Under the pieces are notes generated by a model. The model did not search any database, was not told the DNA's origin, and saw only the letters and a list, made by a program, of their open reading frames with translations. From NCBI RefSeq assembly GCF_013459645.1, contig NZ_CP054861.1, positions 850,501-914,500 on the forward strand: 64,000 bases of DNA, in the 5' to 3' direction. The stretch is from Martelella sp. NC20 (GTDB lineage Bacteria; Pseudomonadota; Alphaproteobacteria; Rhizobiales; Rhizobiaceae). Shown here piece after piece: positions 18,299 through 25,949 of this stretch (the stretch's first letter is position 1; the number at the start of each line of letters is the position of its first letter). A program made the translations under genes and the position numbers.

Positions 18299-18977
18299 GC
18301 GTCCAAGATCGGTTGGTCGGCCAGCGCGTATTTCGCGCGAGGATATCGCTGACGCGGCCTTGGAAATTGGTCTGCACGCGGCAACGGTGAAAACAATTGC
18401 CGGGCGCCTCGGCGTCGATCATTCCTCGCTCTACCGGCACGTCAAAGGTTGGGATGATATTGTCTTCGCGGCGGCGGACCGGGCGATCGCGACACTCGAC
18501 TGGGAGCGAGAAACGGAAGACTGGCGTGATTATATTCATGCGGCCGCGGAGGCCGTATGGGAGCTTTACGCCCGTAACCCCGGCTTGGCTGAGGCCATGC
18601 GCACCATGGACAGGACGCCGCCTGCTGGTATCCGCGCCTTCTCCCGGGCCTGCCGTCATCTTGAGGCACAGGGGTTCGGTACTGAGGACGCCGCACTGAT
18701 CATGGACAGCGTAATGGACATGACCAGCGACAGCGCGTCGATGTGGGAGCGTCTGCGTCGCGAAAACGCCGATGGTACAATTGCCGAGCGCCTTCGGGCC
18801 TCGTGGCAGGCCGGCGCCGACGATCAAACTGAGACGCATGTATGCCTGATGAGTGCCGTGATCGAAGGCGAACCAAAAGAATGGTGGCGAAAGAAACTTT
18901 TGCTGTTGATCCGAGGTGCGGCGGCGTTGCTCGAGGCTCGCTTTCCTGGATCGAGTTCCAGCCAAACGGAGAACTGA
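18288..18977 (+). CDS. TetR/AcrR family transcriptional regulator
   Basis: A 229-residue regulator. The N-terminal helix-turn-helix reads SREDIADAALEIGLHAATVK and RLGVDHSSLYRHVKGWDDIV (residues 15-60), the TetR pattern. The C-terminal ligand domain is helical with a TetR_C-like stretch. The ATG at 18288 lies 11 bases before the end of the preceding ABC gene, so it is translationally coupled to the half-transporter pair and probably controls it. No iron-binding motif is seen, so a siderophore or other organic ligand is more likely than iron itself. Confidence 0.88.
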   Translation: MRLERPRSVGRPARISREDIADAALEIGLHAATVKTIAGRLGVDHSSLYRHVKGWDDIVFAAADRAIATLDWERETEDWRDYIHAAAEAVWELYARNPGLAEAMRTMDRTPPAGIRAFSRACRHLEAQGFGTEDAALIMDSVMDMTSDSASMWERLRRENADGTIAERLRASWQAGADDQTETHVCLMSAVIEGEPKEWWRKKLLLLIRGAAALLEARFPGSSSSQTEN

Positions 18978-18982
18978 ATCAA

Positions 18983-19426
18983 ATGATAAAGACCGATCTG
19001 AGCCATTGGCCCCTAGTTATAAGTGTTGCGAAAGGCGCCATGACGAGCGAGGAAAATGCTGCCTTCCTCGCCGACTGGACGGACTGGCTGGACCGTGGCG
19101 ATCCGTTCGTGACGCTTCGAATTTTTGCCGATGCCGAATCTCTGCATCGTCCGGAAGATGGGGCACGGGAGGCAAAAGCCTGGCTCCAGTCCAACAGCGA
19201 TCGGATAAAATTGCTTGTGAAGGGTATGGCTACGGTAGTCCCGCCCGACAAACTTGACGAGGTAAGCCGAATGAATGCTGAAAGGCTGTTTGGGGTGCCG
19301 GCCAAGTGCTTCGACAGCGTGGAAGAGGCAATCACGTGGATCGACTCAGTGGTATCGGGAGAACTTTCCAGCGTCGATATGGAAATGGTTCAGGCAGCTG
19401 CGGCCAGTCTGCTGAAAAGAAGCTGA
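18983..19426 (+). CDS. Conserved-looking protein of unknown function
   Basis: 147 residues, starting MIKTDLSHWPLVISVAKGAM with an ATG 3 bases after the TetR stop and the purine-rich GGAGAACTGAATC before it. No family was recognised. The layout (WPLVISVAKG strand, FLADWTDWLDRGDPFVTLRI, a helical ESLHRPEDGAREAKAWLQ stretch, VSRMNAERLFGVPAKCFDSV, EEAITWI) resembles a small alpha/beta STAS-like or SpoIIAA-like cytosolic fold, but that is only an impression. It has no signal peptide or membrane segment. Position in the operon suggests a helper of the ABC pair or its regulator. Confidence 0.7.
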   Translation: MIKTDLSHWPLVISVAKGAMTSEENAAFLADWTDWLDRGDPFVTLRIFADAESLHRPEDGAREAKAWLQSNSDRIKLLVKGMATVVPPDKLDEVSRMNAERLFGVPAKCFDSVEEAITWIDSVVSGELSSVDMEMVQAAAASLLKRS

Positions 19427-19451
19427 TCAGAGAATGCGCCGATAGGCAGGT

Positions 19452-20471
19452 ATGAGGCGTAATAAGAAGAACAGGAATGCTCGTCCGACCGATTCTCAAA
19501 AGAAAGTTCTTCGAGATGTCAGCAGGATTCCGCTCGCAGCCCTAAGGCAAGCAGTGGTCGTAGCCGAGCACCTCAATTTTCGACACGCTGCCAATGCCCT
19601 CGGCGTTAGCCAGTCGAGCGTGAGCACCCGCATCAAAAATTTAGAAGAAGAACTCGGCATCCTTATCTTTGAGCGCCGCCACCACGGCGTGAGGCTGACA
19701 GATACAGGTCGTTGGTTCATTGATGAAATCACTGTTGGCATCGAGCAGCTCGACCACGCAATAAATTTGGCCGGTGCTGTTTCTCGGTGCGAAGTTGGGC
19801 AGCTTCGGTTGGGGGTTTGCTCGCCAATTTCAGGCGGGTTCTTAGCCGAACTCCGCCAGCACTATCAGAATGCCTTGCCCGGAATTAAAATGATTCTTGT
19901 GGAGGGGGCGCGATCGGAACTAATTCGGCAAGTGATTGAAGGTGCGCTCGATATCGCCTTGGTGATTGGCCAGTCGGATATACCGAGTTGTCACACGCGC
20001 ATGCTGTGGACCGAATCCATGATTGTCACGGTCTCGGCAATGCATCCGTTGGCGGAGCGTGGGCGCGGAATCAAATGGTCGGATCTTCTGGACGAACTTT
20101 TTTTGTTTCGTCGTGGTGGGGCCTCGCTACAGGCTTATCAGCATGTCATCAGACGATTTGGTGAACGCGGTCTCACTCCGCGTGTCGAGAGACGAGCTGT
20201 TGGGCGCGATACGCTAGCCCAAATGGTTGCAGAAGATGAAGGTGTCACCTTGACATGCGAGTCGGCAACGGATGCTCGCACAACGGGAGTTCGATATCTT
20301 AAAGTTCTAGATGAACCAGAAGATGTTGCGTTTGTCGGTGTCTGGTTTCCTCACAATCGCAATCCAGCCTTACGCGCATTCCTCGATATTGCGCTCAAGT
20401 TCGCACGTCACGCGCCGACGCGGATTAATCTGCGGTCATCCGTCGCGCCTTCGCAAACCCCCGATCCGTAG
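19452..20471 (+). CDS. LysR family transcriptional regulator (copy 1, at trbI end of the conjugation module)
   Basis: 339 residues. The winged helix (about residues 24-85) includes LRQAVVVAEHLNFRHAANAL and SVSTRIKNLEEELGILIFER. A LysR substrate domain follows (GQLRLGVCSPISGGFL, WTESMIVTV). It is clearly related to the LysR protein at 33559-34545, sharing EHLNFRHAANALGVS, RGVRLT and the WTES and WSDL segments. Its 3' end overlaps the convergent DUF2274 gene by 47 bp. The basic start MRRNKKNRNARP has no recognised function. It may regulate the adjacent trb operon, the ABC operon upstream, or neither. Confidence 0.88.
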   Translation: MRRNKKNRNARPTDSQKKVLRDVSRIPLAALRQAVVVAEHLNFRHAANALGVSQSSVSTRIKNLEEELGILIFERRHHGVRLTDTGRWFIDEITVGIEQLDHAINLAGAVSRCEVGQLRLGVCSPISGGFLAELRQHYQNALPGIKMILVEGARSELIRQVIEGALDIALVIGQSDIPSCHTRMLWTESMIVTVSAMHPLAERGRGIKWSDLLDELFLFRRGGASLQAYQHVIRRFGERGLTPRVERRAVGRDTLAQMVAEDEGVTLTCESATDARTTGVRYLKVLDEPEDVAFVGVWFPHNRNPALRAFLDIALKFARHAPTRINLRSSVAPSQTPDP

Positions 20472-20655
20472 CGATGAAACGCTCCAGCATCGGCACGATG
20501 AGCTTCACGGGATCGGCGACGGGCTGGCCGGTTTCGCGGGCCAGCACGTCGGCATAGGCGACGAGATCACGGTGGAGCGGCGCAGGCAGTTCCACCGTCA
20601 CCTTCACTGGCTTGTCGTCGGGCAGCGGCCCAAGTTTCAGTTTCGTCATGATCAA
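20425..20655 (-). CDS. DUF2274 family protein, end of trb operon
   Basis: 76 residues. The start MTKLKLGPLPDDKPVKVTVE, then LPAPLHRDLVAYADVLARET and a C-terminal LIVPMLERFIATDRGF, match the small DUF2274 proteins routinely encoded after trbI in alphaproteobacterial conjugation modules. The sequence has a ribbon-helix-helix-like strand-helix-helix pattern, so DNA binding is plausible. Its start overlaps the trbI stop (ATGA). The 3' end overlaps the convergent LysR gene by 47 bp. Confidence 0.8.
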   Translation of the reverse strand: MIMTKLKLGPLPDDKPVKVTVELPAPLHRDLVAYADVLARETGQPVADPVKLIVPMLERFIATDRGFAKARRMTAD

Positions 20656-21776
20656 CCTCCTGCGGGCTCGAATACCAAATCTCGCGTCACGATGATCCTG
20701 ACCGGGAAACCTGGCCGGATGGTCAGCGTGGGCGCGACCTGCAACTGGCGCTGGACGATCTGCTGGCCGGCCTGATTGATGGTATCCTGCGCGCCGTCGC
20801 GAATGGCGCGGATCAGCCGGTCCTCGTCATCGGTGGCGAGTTCCGTGCCGACGCCAAGCAAGGTGGACAGCCCGGCGGCTTTCATCACATCCCACCAGTG
20901 ATAATCGACGCCATCCTCGAGCCCGGCATAGCCGGAGGCATCCGCGCCCGGCAGGCGCTCCAGCACGATTGAGCGGCCGCCCGGCAGGATCAGGCGGTTC
21001 CAGACCAGCAACACGCGGCGCTGACCGAAGGTCACGCCGTCATCATATTGACCGATGATCCTCGTCCCCTGCGGGATCAGGAGCAGCGAGCCGGTCGGGC
21101 TGTCATAGACATTCTCGGTGACTTGCGCGGTGATCTGGCCCGGAAGGTCCGAACGGATGCCAGTGATGAGCGCGGCGGGGATGACGGAACCCGCCTGCAG
21201 GATATAGGGCGATGCCGGCAGCATGATGCGATCCGCCGCGACGGTCTGCCGGTCCACCGGACCGTTGAGGAATGCCGCATGCCTGTCCTGCGTTGCGGAC
21301 TGGCCTCCAGAGTTGGGGTTCGCAACGCCGGGTGCGGCGGCGCCAGGTGTGGTCCCGCGCGGGCCGGACTGGAAGAACACGTTGCTGAGCCGCGCGGCTT
21401 CTTCCTCGGCGCGTCGGCGTTCTTCCTCGGGATCGACGGCAGGTGTGGCGATGGCGGGCGAAGCGACGGGTTGTCCACGTTCCTGCGCGTCAAGGATTGG
21501 ACGGCCGAGATCGCCCGGCAGTGCCGGACCGAGGACCGGCCCGGTATAGTCGGACGGCAGGCCGGTGAGGCCATCCGCGGTGGGCCGGTTCTCGGTGGAA
21601 TAGAGTTCTTCGTCGGTCCCGCTTCTGTCAGGCGTCTGAAGAGCATAGATCAGCGCCCCGCCGATGCCGAGAAGGGCCACCGCGCCGACGCCGGCAAGCA
21701 TCTTCCGGGACAGTCGCGTGACGCGCGGGGGTTCCGCACGCAGGCGCATCGGGGCTGCGGTTTCGGTGTCACTCAT
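20652..21776 (-). CDS. trbI: Conjugal transfer protein TrbI (VirB10-like)
   Basis: 374 residues. It has a short cytoplasmic N-terminus, one membrane segment (MLAGVGAVALLGIGGALIYA, about residues 26-45), a proline-rich periplasmic linker and a C-terminal VirB10 beta-barrel domain. The barrel is recognisable by GSVIPAALITGIRSDLPGQI, VYDSPTGSLLLIPQGTRIIG and the antenna-region segment. TrbI spans inner membrane to outer-membrane core and couples ATPase energy to channel opening. Its start overlaps the trbG stop (ATGA). Confidence 0.95.
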   Translation of the reverse strand: MSDTETAAPMRLRAEPPRVTRLSRKMLAGVGAVALLGIGGALIYALQTPDRSGTDEELYSTENRPTADGLTGLPSDYTGPVLGPALPGDLGRPILDAQERGQPVASPAIATPAVDPEEERRRAEEEAARLSNVFFQSGPRGTTPGAAAPGVANPNSGGQSATQDRHAAFLNGPVDRQTVAADRIMLPASPYILQAGSVIPAALITGIRSDLPGQITAQVTENVYDSPTGSLLLIPQGTRIIGQYDDGVTFGQRRVLLVWNRLILPGGRSIVLERLPGADASGYAGLEDGVDYHWWDVMKAAGLSTLLGVGTELATDDEDRLIRAIRDGAQDTINQAGQQIVQRQLQVAPTLTIRPGFPVRIIVTRDLVFEPAGG

Positions 21777-22804
21777 GACGATGACCCTCCGTCGTGCGTG
21801 CCGCCTTGTTGCTGAGCGGCCGCCTTCCGCTCTTCAATGCGCACGACCCTGACGACCTGCTGATGCTCGCCGCTACCAAGACGCAGTTCGGCCGCGCCGA
21901 ACAGGCGGTCCACGATCAGGACGTTGCGATGGATGCGGCTGTTGACGATCTGCGGCTCACCATCGGAGCCGAGGACGAACAGAGGCGGCATCTCGCCCTG
22001 CGCGATGCCGGCCGGGAAGACGACATAGACGCGCCGCCCGTCATCAAAGACGGAGACCGGCCGCCATGGCGGGCTATCACCCTGCACCTGCAATCCGTAA
22101 CGGTATTTGCGCGCGGCTTCGGCCGGAATGATCGGGGCTGCGGGCACGCTCTGGTGCTGCCCTGCCGGCGGCGCGGGATAGGCCCAGGCCACGGAAGGCA
22201 TGTAGAGCGATTCCCGCGCGCGAAGCTCGATCATGTAGGTACGGCGGTCGGTGGTGACGACAAGGTTGGTGGTGATGTCCGGCCGGGTCGGCTTGACGAG
22301 GATATGAACGCGGCGGCTGTTGCCGCTCCCGCTCTCGGTATCGCCGATGATCCAGCGGGTCGTGTCGCCCGCCGCGATCGGTCCCGCGCCGGTCAGGCTC
22401 TCGCCGGGCTCCAGCGCGATGTCGGTGATCTGCCCCGGCGAACCGTAGACCTGATAGAGCGCGCCTTCGCTCCAGGGATAAATCTGGATGGCGTTGTAGT
22501 AGCCCTCGCGTCGTGGCTCGACGCGAGCGGCGGCATTGGCGTTCTCGACCCGGCCGGTCGGCGTACCGGCCGCCTGTCCCCCGCGCGCGACGGTCCAGGC
22601 CGGCGGCGTGTGCAATGGCCGGGGACGGTCATCGGTGGCGGCCGCCTGCACCGTGGGCACCGGCGGCACTGACTCGTCATAGGAGAATTGCGGCGTGTGA
22701 TTGGTAGCGCAGCCGGCCAGCACGCTCGCGGAAAGCAGCGAAACCGCAAAGGCGGATTTGCGAAAACCCGGAAGGACGCGTTTACGGAAGGACGTGCGGA
22801 TCAT
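21773..22804 (-). CDS. trbG: Conjugal transfer protein TrbG (VirB9-like lipoprotein)
   Basis: About 343 residues starting MIRTSFRKRVLPGF at 22804, overlapping the trbF stop. The hydrophobic stretch FAVSLLSASVLAGC ends in a lipobox with Cys32, so the protein is probably anchored in the outer membrane; the upstream extension of the frame is not family-like. The VirB9 body is seen in AIQIYPWSEGALYQVYGSPG, TDIALEPGESLTG and the C-terminal strand region YVVFPAGIAQGEMPPLFVLG. It forms the outer-membrane core complex with TrbI. Confidence 0.93.
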   Translation of the reverse strand: MIRTSFRKRVLPGFRKSAFAVSLLSASVLAGCATNHTPQFSYDESVPPVPTVQAAATDDRPRPLHTPPAWTVARGGQAAGTPTGRVENANAAARVEPRREGYYNAIQIYPWSEGALYQVYGSPGQITDIALEPGESLTGAGPIAAGDTTRWIIGDTESGSGNSRRVHILVKPTRPDITTNLVVTTDRRTYMIELRARESLYMPSVAWAYPAPPAGQHQSVPAAPIIPAEAARKYRYGLQVQGDSPPWRPVSVFDDGRRVYVVFPAGIAQGEMPPLFVLGSDGEPQIVNSRIHRNVLIVDRLFGAAELRLGSGEHQQVVRVVRIEERKAAAQQQGGTHDGGSSS

Positions 22805-23490
22805 TGGCCCATCTCCCGCGACCAGGAGATCGCGTTGACATAGATGCCAAGGGGATTGGCGCGCAGGCGCTCCGCAGTGCGCGGAGTCTGGATGACGATG
22901 GTCAGGATCGCGGTCCATCGCTCCGTCGTGGAGAGCTGGCCGTTCTCATAGTGGCGTTCGGTCCATGCCACGCGGAAGCTGTCGGGGGATGCCCGGATGA
23001 CGCTCGACACTTCGACCGCGATCTGTTGGTGGCCGACCTTCGCGAATGGATCGTTGCTGCGTGCATAATCGTTCAGAGCGGCCGCGCCGCGATCGGTGGT
23101 AAACTCATAGGCCCGCAGCCAGTTCTGGCGCACGATGATCGGATCGGCGGGGATCGAGCGGACCTCTTCGATGAAGCGGCCGAGATGGAAGGCGACCTGC
23201 GGATCGGTCGGCCGATAGTCGGCATTCGCGGGCGCGACAGCCTGCGCCTGACCGAGATTGTCCACCTGCACCACCCAGGGCACCACGGTTCCGCGTGCCG
23301 ATTGCCAGACCAGGGCGGCGGCGAAGCCGGCCGAAAGGATCAGGGAGCCGAAGGCCATATAGCGCCAGTTTTTCGCCTGCACGCGGGCCGAGCCGATACG
23401 CTCGTCCCAGACCTGCGCGGCTTTCTGGTACGGGGTCTCGGGTTCCGGCGTCTTGCTGTAATGGGTCGATGGTCGTTTGAAGAGATTCAT
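22801..23490 (-). CDS. trbF: Conjugal transfer protein TrbF (VirB8-like)
   Basis: 229 residues starting MNLFKRPSTHYSKTPEPETP at 23490. There is a single N-terminal membrane segment (YMAFGSLILSAGFAAALVW) and a periplasmic VirB8 domain with WVVQVDNLGQA, FIEEVRSIPADPIIVRQNWL and FRVAWTERHYENGQL. The open frame continues upstream in antisense-like arginine-rich text that is not coding. VirB8-like proteins nucleate assembly of the type IV secretion system. Overlaps of four bases with trbL and trbG indicate translational coupling. Confidence 0.94.
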   Translation of the reverse strand: MNLFKRPSTHYSKTPEPETPYQKAAQVWDERIGSARVQAKNWRYMAFGSLILSAGFAAALVWQSARGTVVPWVVQVDNLGQAQAVAPANADYRPTDPQVAFHLGRFIEEVRSIPADPIIVRQNWLRAYEFTTDRGAAALNDYARSNDPFAKVGHQQIAVEVSSVIRASPDSFRVAWTERHYENGQLSTTERWTAILTIVIQTPRTAERLRANPLGIYVNAISWSREMGQ

Positions 23491-24857
23491 GAACGGTCGC
23501 TTTCGGAGAGATTGACGGAAGAGCCGGAACCGTGGCTGTCGCCGGAACGGACGGCATGGGCAGCCATCGTGGTGCCGTGATGGAGCGCCTGCCGGCGGTG
23601 CATTCGCTGCGCCCAGGCCGGTGGCCCACCGGCAGGGGCGGAAGATGATGAGGTTGTGGTTTCGCTGGCACCGCCGACGGTGCCCATGGTGGCGCCGCCG
23701 CTCGCGCCGAATCCTGCCCGTGCCCCTTCGGCAAAGCTGGATTTGACGCTGCCTGACGCTTTCGATGCAGCGCGTTTCAATGGCGAGACGGCAGCGGACC
23801 CTGCCGCGCGGGCGACGCCGCCAAGGCCGGAGGCGACACCAGACGCCCCGGGCTGGCCGAGCGAGCCGAGGCTGTAGGCGGCGGAAGTCGCTCCGGCGGC
23901 AGCCGCACCGCCGCGAACGGCCGCGGCGCCGCCGGAGAGCGCGGCCGCGCCTCCCTTTGCGCCAAGCATGGCCGCGCCACCGGCCGCAGCACCACCCGCG
24001 AGCACCATGCCGCCGGCGGCAAGGCCCGTGCCTACGGCAGACCCTGCCCCGAGTTGCGGCCCGCCGGACACGAGGCCGGCGGCGATGCCGGGACCGAAGA
24101 TGCCAAGACCGAGCAGCGACAGAGCCGCCAGCACGATCGCCATGGCGTCGTCGATCGTTGGGGTCGCGCCGCCAAAGCCTGCGGTGAACTGGCCGAACAG
24201 CGTCGAGCCGATGCCGATGATGACAGCGAGCACCAGCACCTTGATCCCGGAGGATACCACATTGCCCAGCACCCGCTCGGCCATGAAGGCGGTCTTGCCG
24301 AAGAGACCGAAGGGAATCAGCACGAAGCCGGCGAGCGTGGTCAGCTTGAACTCGATCAGCGTGACGAAGAGCTGCACGGCCAGGATGAAGAAAGCGAGGA
24401 TGACCAGTGCCCAGGCGAAGAGCAGGCAGGCGATCTGGATGAAGTTCTCGAAGAAGGCCCAATAGCCCATCAGGTCGGAGATAGAATCGAGGAGCGGCCG
24501 TCCGGCGTCGAGGCCGGTTTGGGCGACGCGACCAGGGCGCATCAGATCGGCGGCGGAAAAGCCGGTGCCCGAAGCTTTCAGGCCGAGGCCGGCGAAGCTC
24601 TCGAAGACGATGCGGGCGAGATTGTTCCAGTTGCCGATGAGATAGGCGAAAACGCCGACGAACAGCGTTTTCTTGGCCAGGCGGGCGATGATGTCGTCAT
24701 CGGCGCCCCAGCTCCAGAACAGCGCGGCGAGCGTCACGTCGATGACGATCAGCGTCGTGGCGATGAACGCCACCTCGCCGCCCAGCAGGCCGAAGCCGGA
24801 ATCTATGTAACTGGTGAAGACTCCGAGAAACGAATCTATAACGCCCGTTCCGCCCAT
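23487..24857 (-). CDS. trbL: Conjugal transfer protein TrbL (VirB6-like)
   Basis: 456 residues starting MGGTGVIDSFLGVFTSYIDS at 24857. It is polytopic over residues 20-270, with repeated hydrophobic helices such as FIATTLIVIDVTLAALFWSW and LVSLLGLGIFGPG-type glycine-rich segments. A long Gly/Ala/Ser-rich, low-complexity C-terminal tail follows (residues 280-456), probably cytoplasmic or periplasmic. VirB6-like proteins form the inner-membrane part of the DNA path. The ATG at 24857 replaces an upstream start 120 bases earlier that lacks family sequence. Confidence 0.92.
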   Translation of the reverse strand: MGGTGVIDSFLGVFTSYIDSGFGLLGGEVAFIATTLIVIDVTLAALFWSWGADDDIIARLAKKTLFVGVFAYLIGNWNNLARIVFESFAGLGLKASGTGFSAADLMRPGRVAQTGLDAGRPLLDSISDLMGYWAFFENFIQIACLLFAWALVILAFFILAVQLFVTLIEFKLTTLAGFVLIPFGLFGKTAFMAERVLGNVVSSGIKVLVLAVIIGIGSTLFGQFTAGFGGATPTIDDAMAIVLAALSLLGLGIFGPGIAAGLVSGGPQLGAGSAVGTGLAAGGMVLAGGAAAGGAAMLGAKGGAAALSGGAAAVRGGAAAAGATSAAYSLGSLGQPGASGVASGLGGVARAAGSAAVSPLKRAASKASGSVKSSFAEGARAGFGASGGATMGTVGGASETTTSSSSAPAGGPPAWAQRMHRRQALHHGTTMAAHAVRSGDSHGSGSSVNLSESDRS

Positions 24858-24861
24858 CGGC

Positions 24862-25149
24862 TCACCGCCCCTCGTTGCTGTTCGATGCGGCTGGCGCAGG
24901 CGTGCGGCCGAGGAAGCGGTCGCGGGATTCCGCCCAGGCCGCGAGGCAATCGGCATTGCCGGTTGCCGCTTCACCAAGCCGCTGGCACCGACGGAGCGTC
25001 GCGCGCAGCGGATCGGCTGGCGACTGAAGGACCGGCACGGCCCTGGCCGGCGCCGGTTCGTCCTTCCGCGTCATCTCGATCACTGTCGCCGTAATGGCGA
25101 AGGCGACGAAGACGATCGCTCCGATCCGTGCGAGGGTCTTGCCCTCCAT
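24862..25149 (-). CDS. Putative entry exclusion protein TrbK-alt
   Basis: 95 residues: MEGKTLARIGAIVFVAFAIT forms an N-terminal membrane helix, followed by VIEMTRKDEP and a periplasmic part with two cysteines (RRCQRLGEAATGNADCLAAW). The size, RxCQxLG...C pattern and position between trbJ and trbL match the TrbK-alt family, proposed to reduce redundant transfer between donor cells. It is not a classical TrbK lipoprotein. It ends 4 bp before the trbL start. Confidence 0.82.
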   Translation of the reverse strand: MEGKTLARIGAIVFVAFAITATVIEMTRKDEPAPARAVPVLQSPADPLRATLRRCQRLGEAATGNADCLAAWAESRDRFLGRTPAPAASNSNEGR

Positions 25150-25178
25150 CGCTTCCCCCTTTCCGGCGACCCGCCGCC

Positions 25179-25949
25179 TCAGTTGTTGCCGTTGAACATC
25201 TGCGCGTTGCCGGGCTGATAGCCCGCGCCCGGCGTCAGGAAACGCTCGCGCTGGATGCGCCCCTGTTCGGCGACCGTCGCGCGCTCGGCCTCGATCAAGG
25301 CTTCCGACCGTCCGTTGGCCGACATCAGCGCCACGAGGTCGGAAAGCTGCTGCGATTGCAGGGCAAGAAGCTGGTTGCCGGCCTGGGTGGCCTGCAATGC
25401 GCCCGTCGCGCCCTGGCTTTGCCCAACCAGCATCGACATTTCCGTGCGGTTGGCGTCGATATTGCCGACGACGCCTGCCTGAACGCGCATGGCGTCCTGC
25501 AGGCCGCCGACCGTATTCTCCCAGCGGGAGCGGGCGTCGTCGACGAGCTGCGTGTCGGTCGCGGACAGTGAGATATTGCCGTATTTCTGCTGGAACGCCT
25601 GATCGATGTTCTGCACGTCGAAGGCGATGTTCTGCGCCTGCCCAAGAAGCTGCTGGGTGCGCTGGACGTTCTGCTGGAGTTGCTGGAGCGAGGAATATGG
25701 CAGGCTCGCCAGATTGCGGGCCTGATTGATGAGCATCGTCGCCTCGTTCTGGAGCGAGGTGATCTGGTTATTGATCTGTTCGAGCGTGCGCGCTGCCGTG
25801 AGCACGTTCTGCGCGTAGTTGGACGGATCGTAGACGATCCATTGCGCATGGGCCGGACTTGTCAGCATGGGCGAAATGGCTACGGGCATGGCGAGCGCCA
25901 GCGCGATTATGGATGCACCGGCGATGCGGGGTACGGCAAAATGTGTCAT
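25179..25949 (-). CDS. trbJ: P-type conjugative transfer protein TrbJ (VirB5-like)
   Basis: 256 residues. A signal peptide (IAGASIIALALAMPVAISPM...AHAQ) is followed by WIVYDPSNYAQNVLTAARTL and a long heptad-rich helical region (EQINNQITSLQNEATML, LQQLQQNVQRTQQLLGQAQN). It ends with the QSQQLSDLVALMSA helix, typical of TrbJ. VirB5-like proteins are periplasmic minor pilus components. The ATG overlaps the trbE stop codon. The protein is standard length for the family. Confidence 0.94.
   Translation of the reverse strand: MTHFAVPRIAGASIIALALAMPVAISPMLTSPAHAQWIVYDPSNYAQNVLTAARTLEQINNQITSLQNEATMLINQARNLASLPYSSLQQLQQNVQRTQQLLGQAQNIAFDVQNIDQAFQQKYGNISLSATDTQLVDDARSRWENTVGGLQDAMRVQAGVVGNIDANRTEMSMLVGQSQGATGALQATQAGNQLLALQSQQLSDLVALMSANGRSEALIEAERATVAEQGRIQRERFLTPGAGYQPGNAQMFNGNN

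Noticed and set aside
22801..24462. Single 553-residue protein ending in TrbF
   Set aside because: Only the part after 23490 matches TrbF; the upstream text is out-of-frame reading of trbL.
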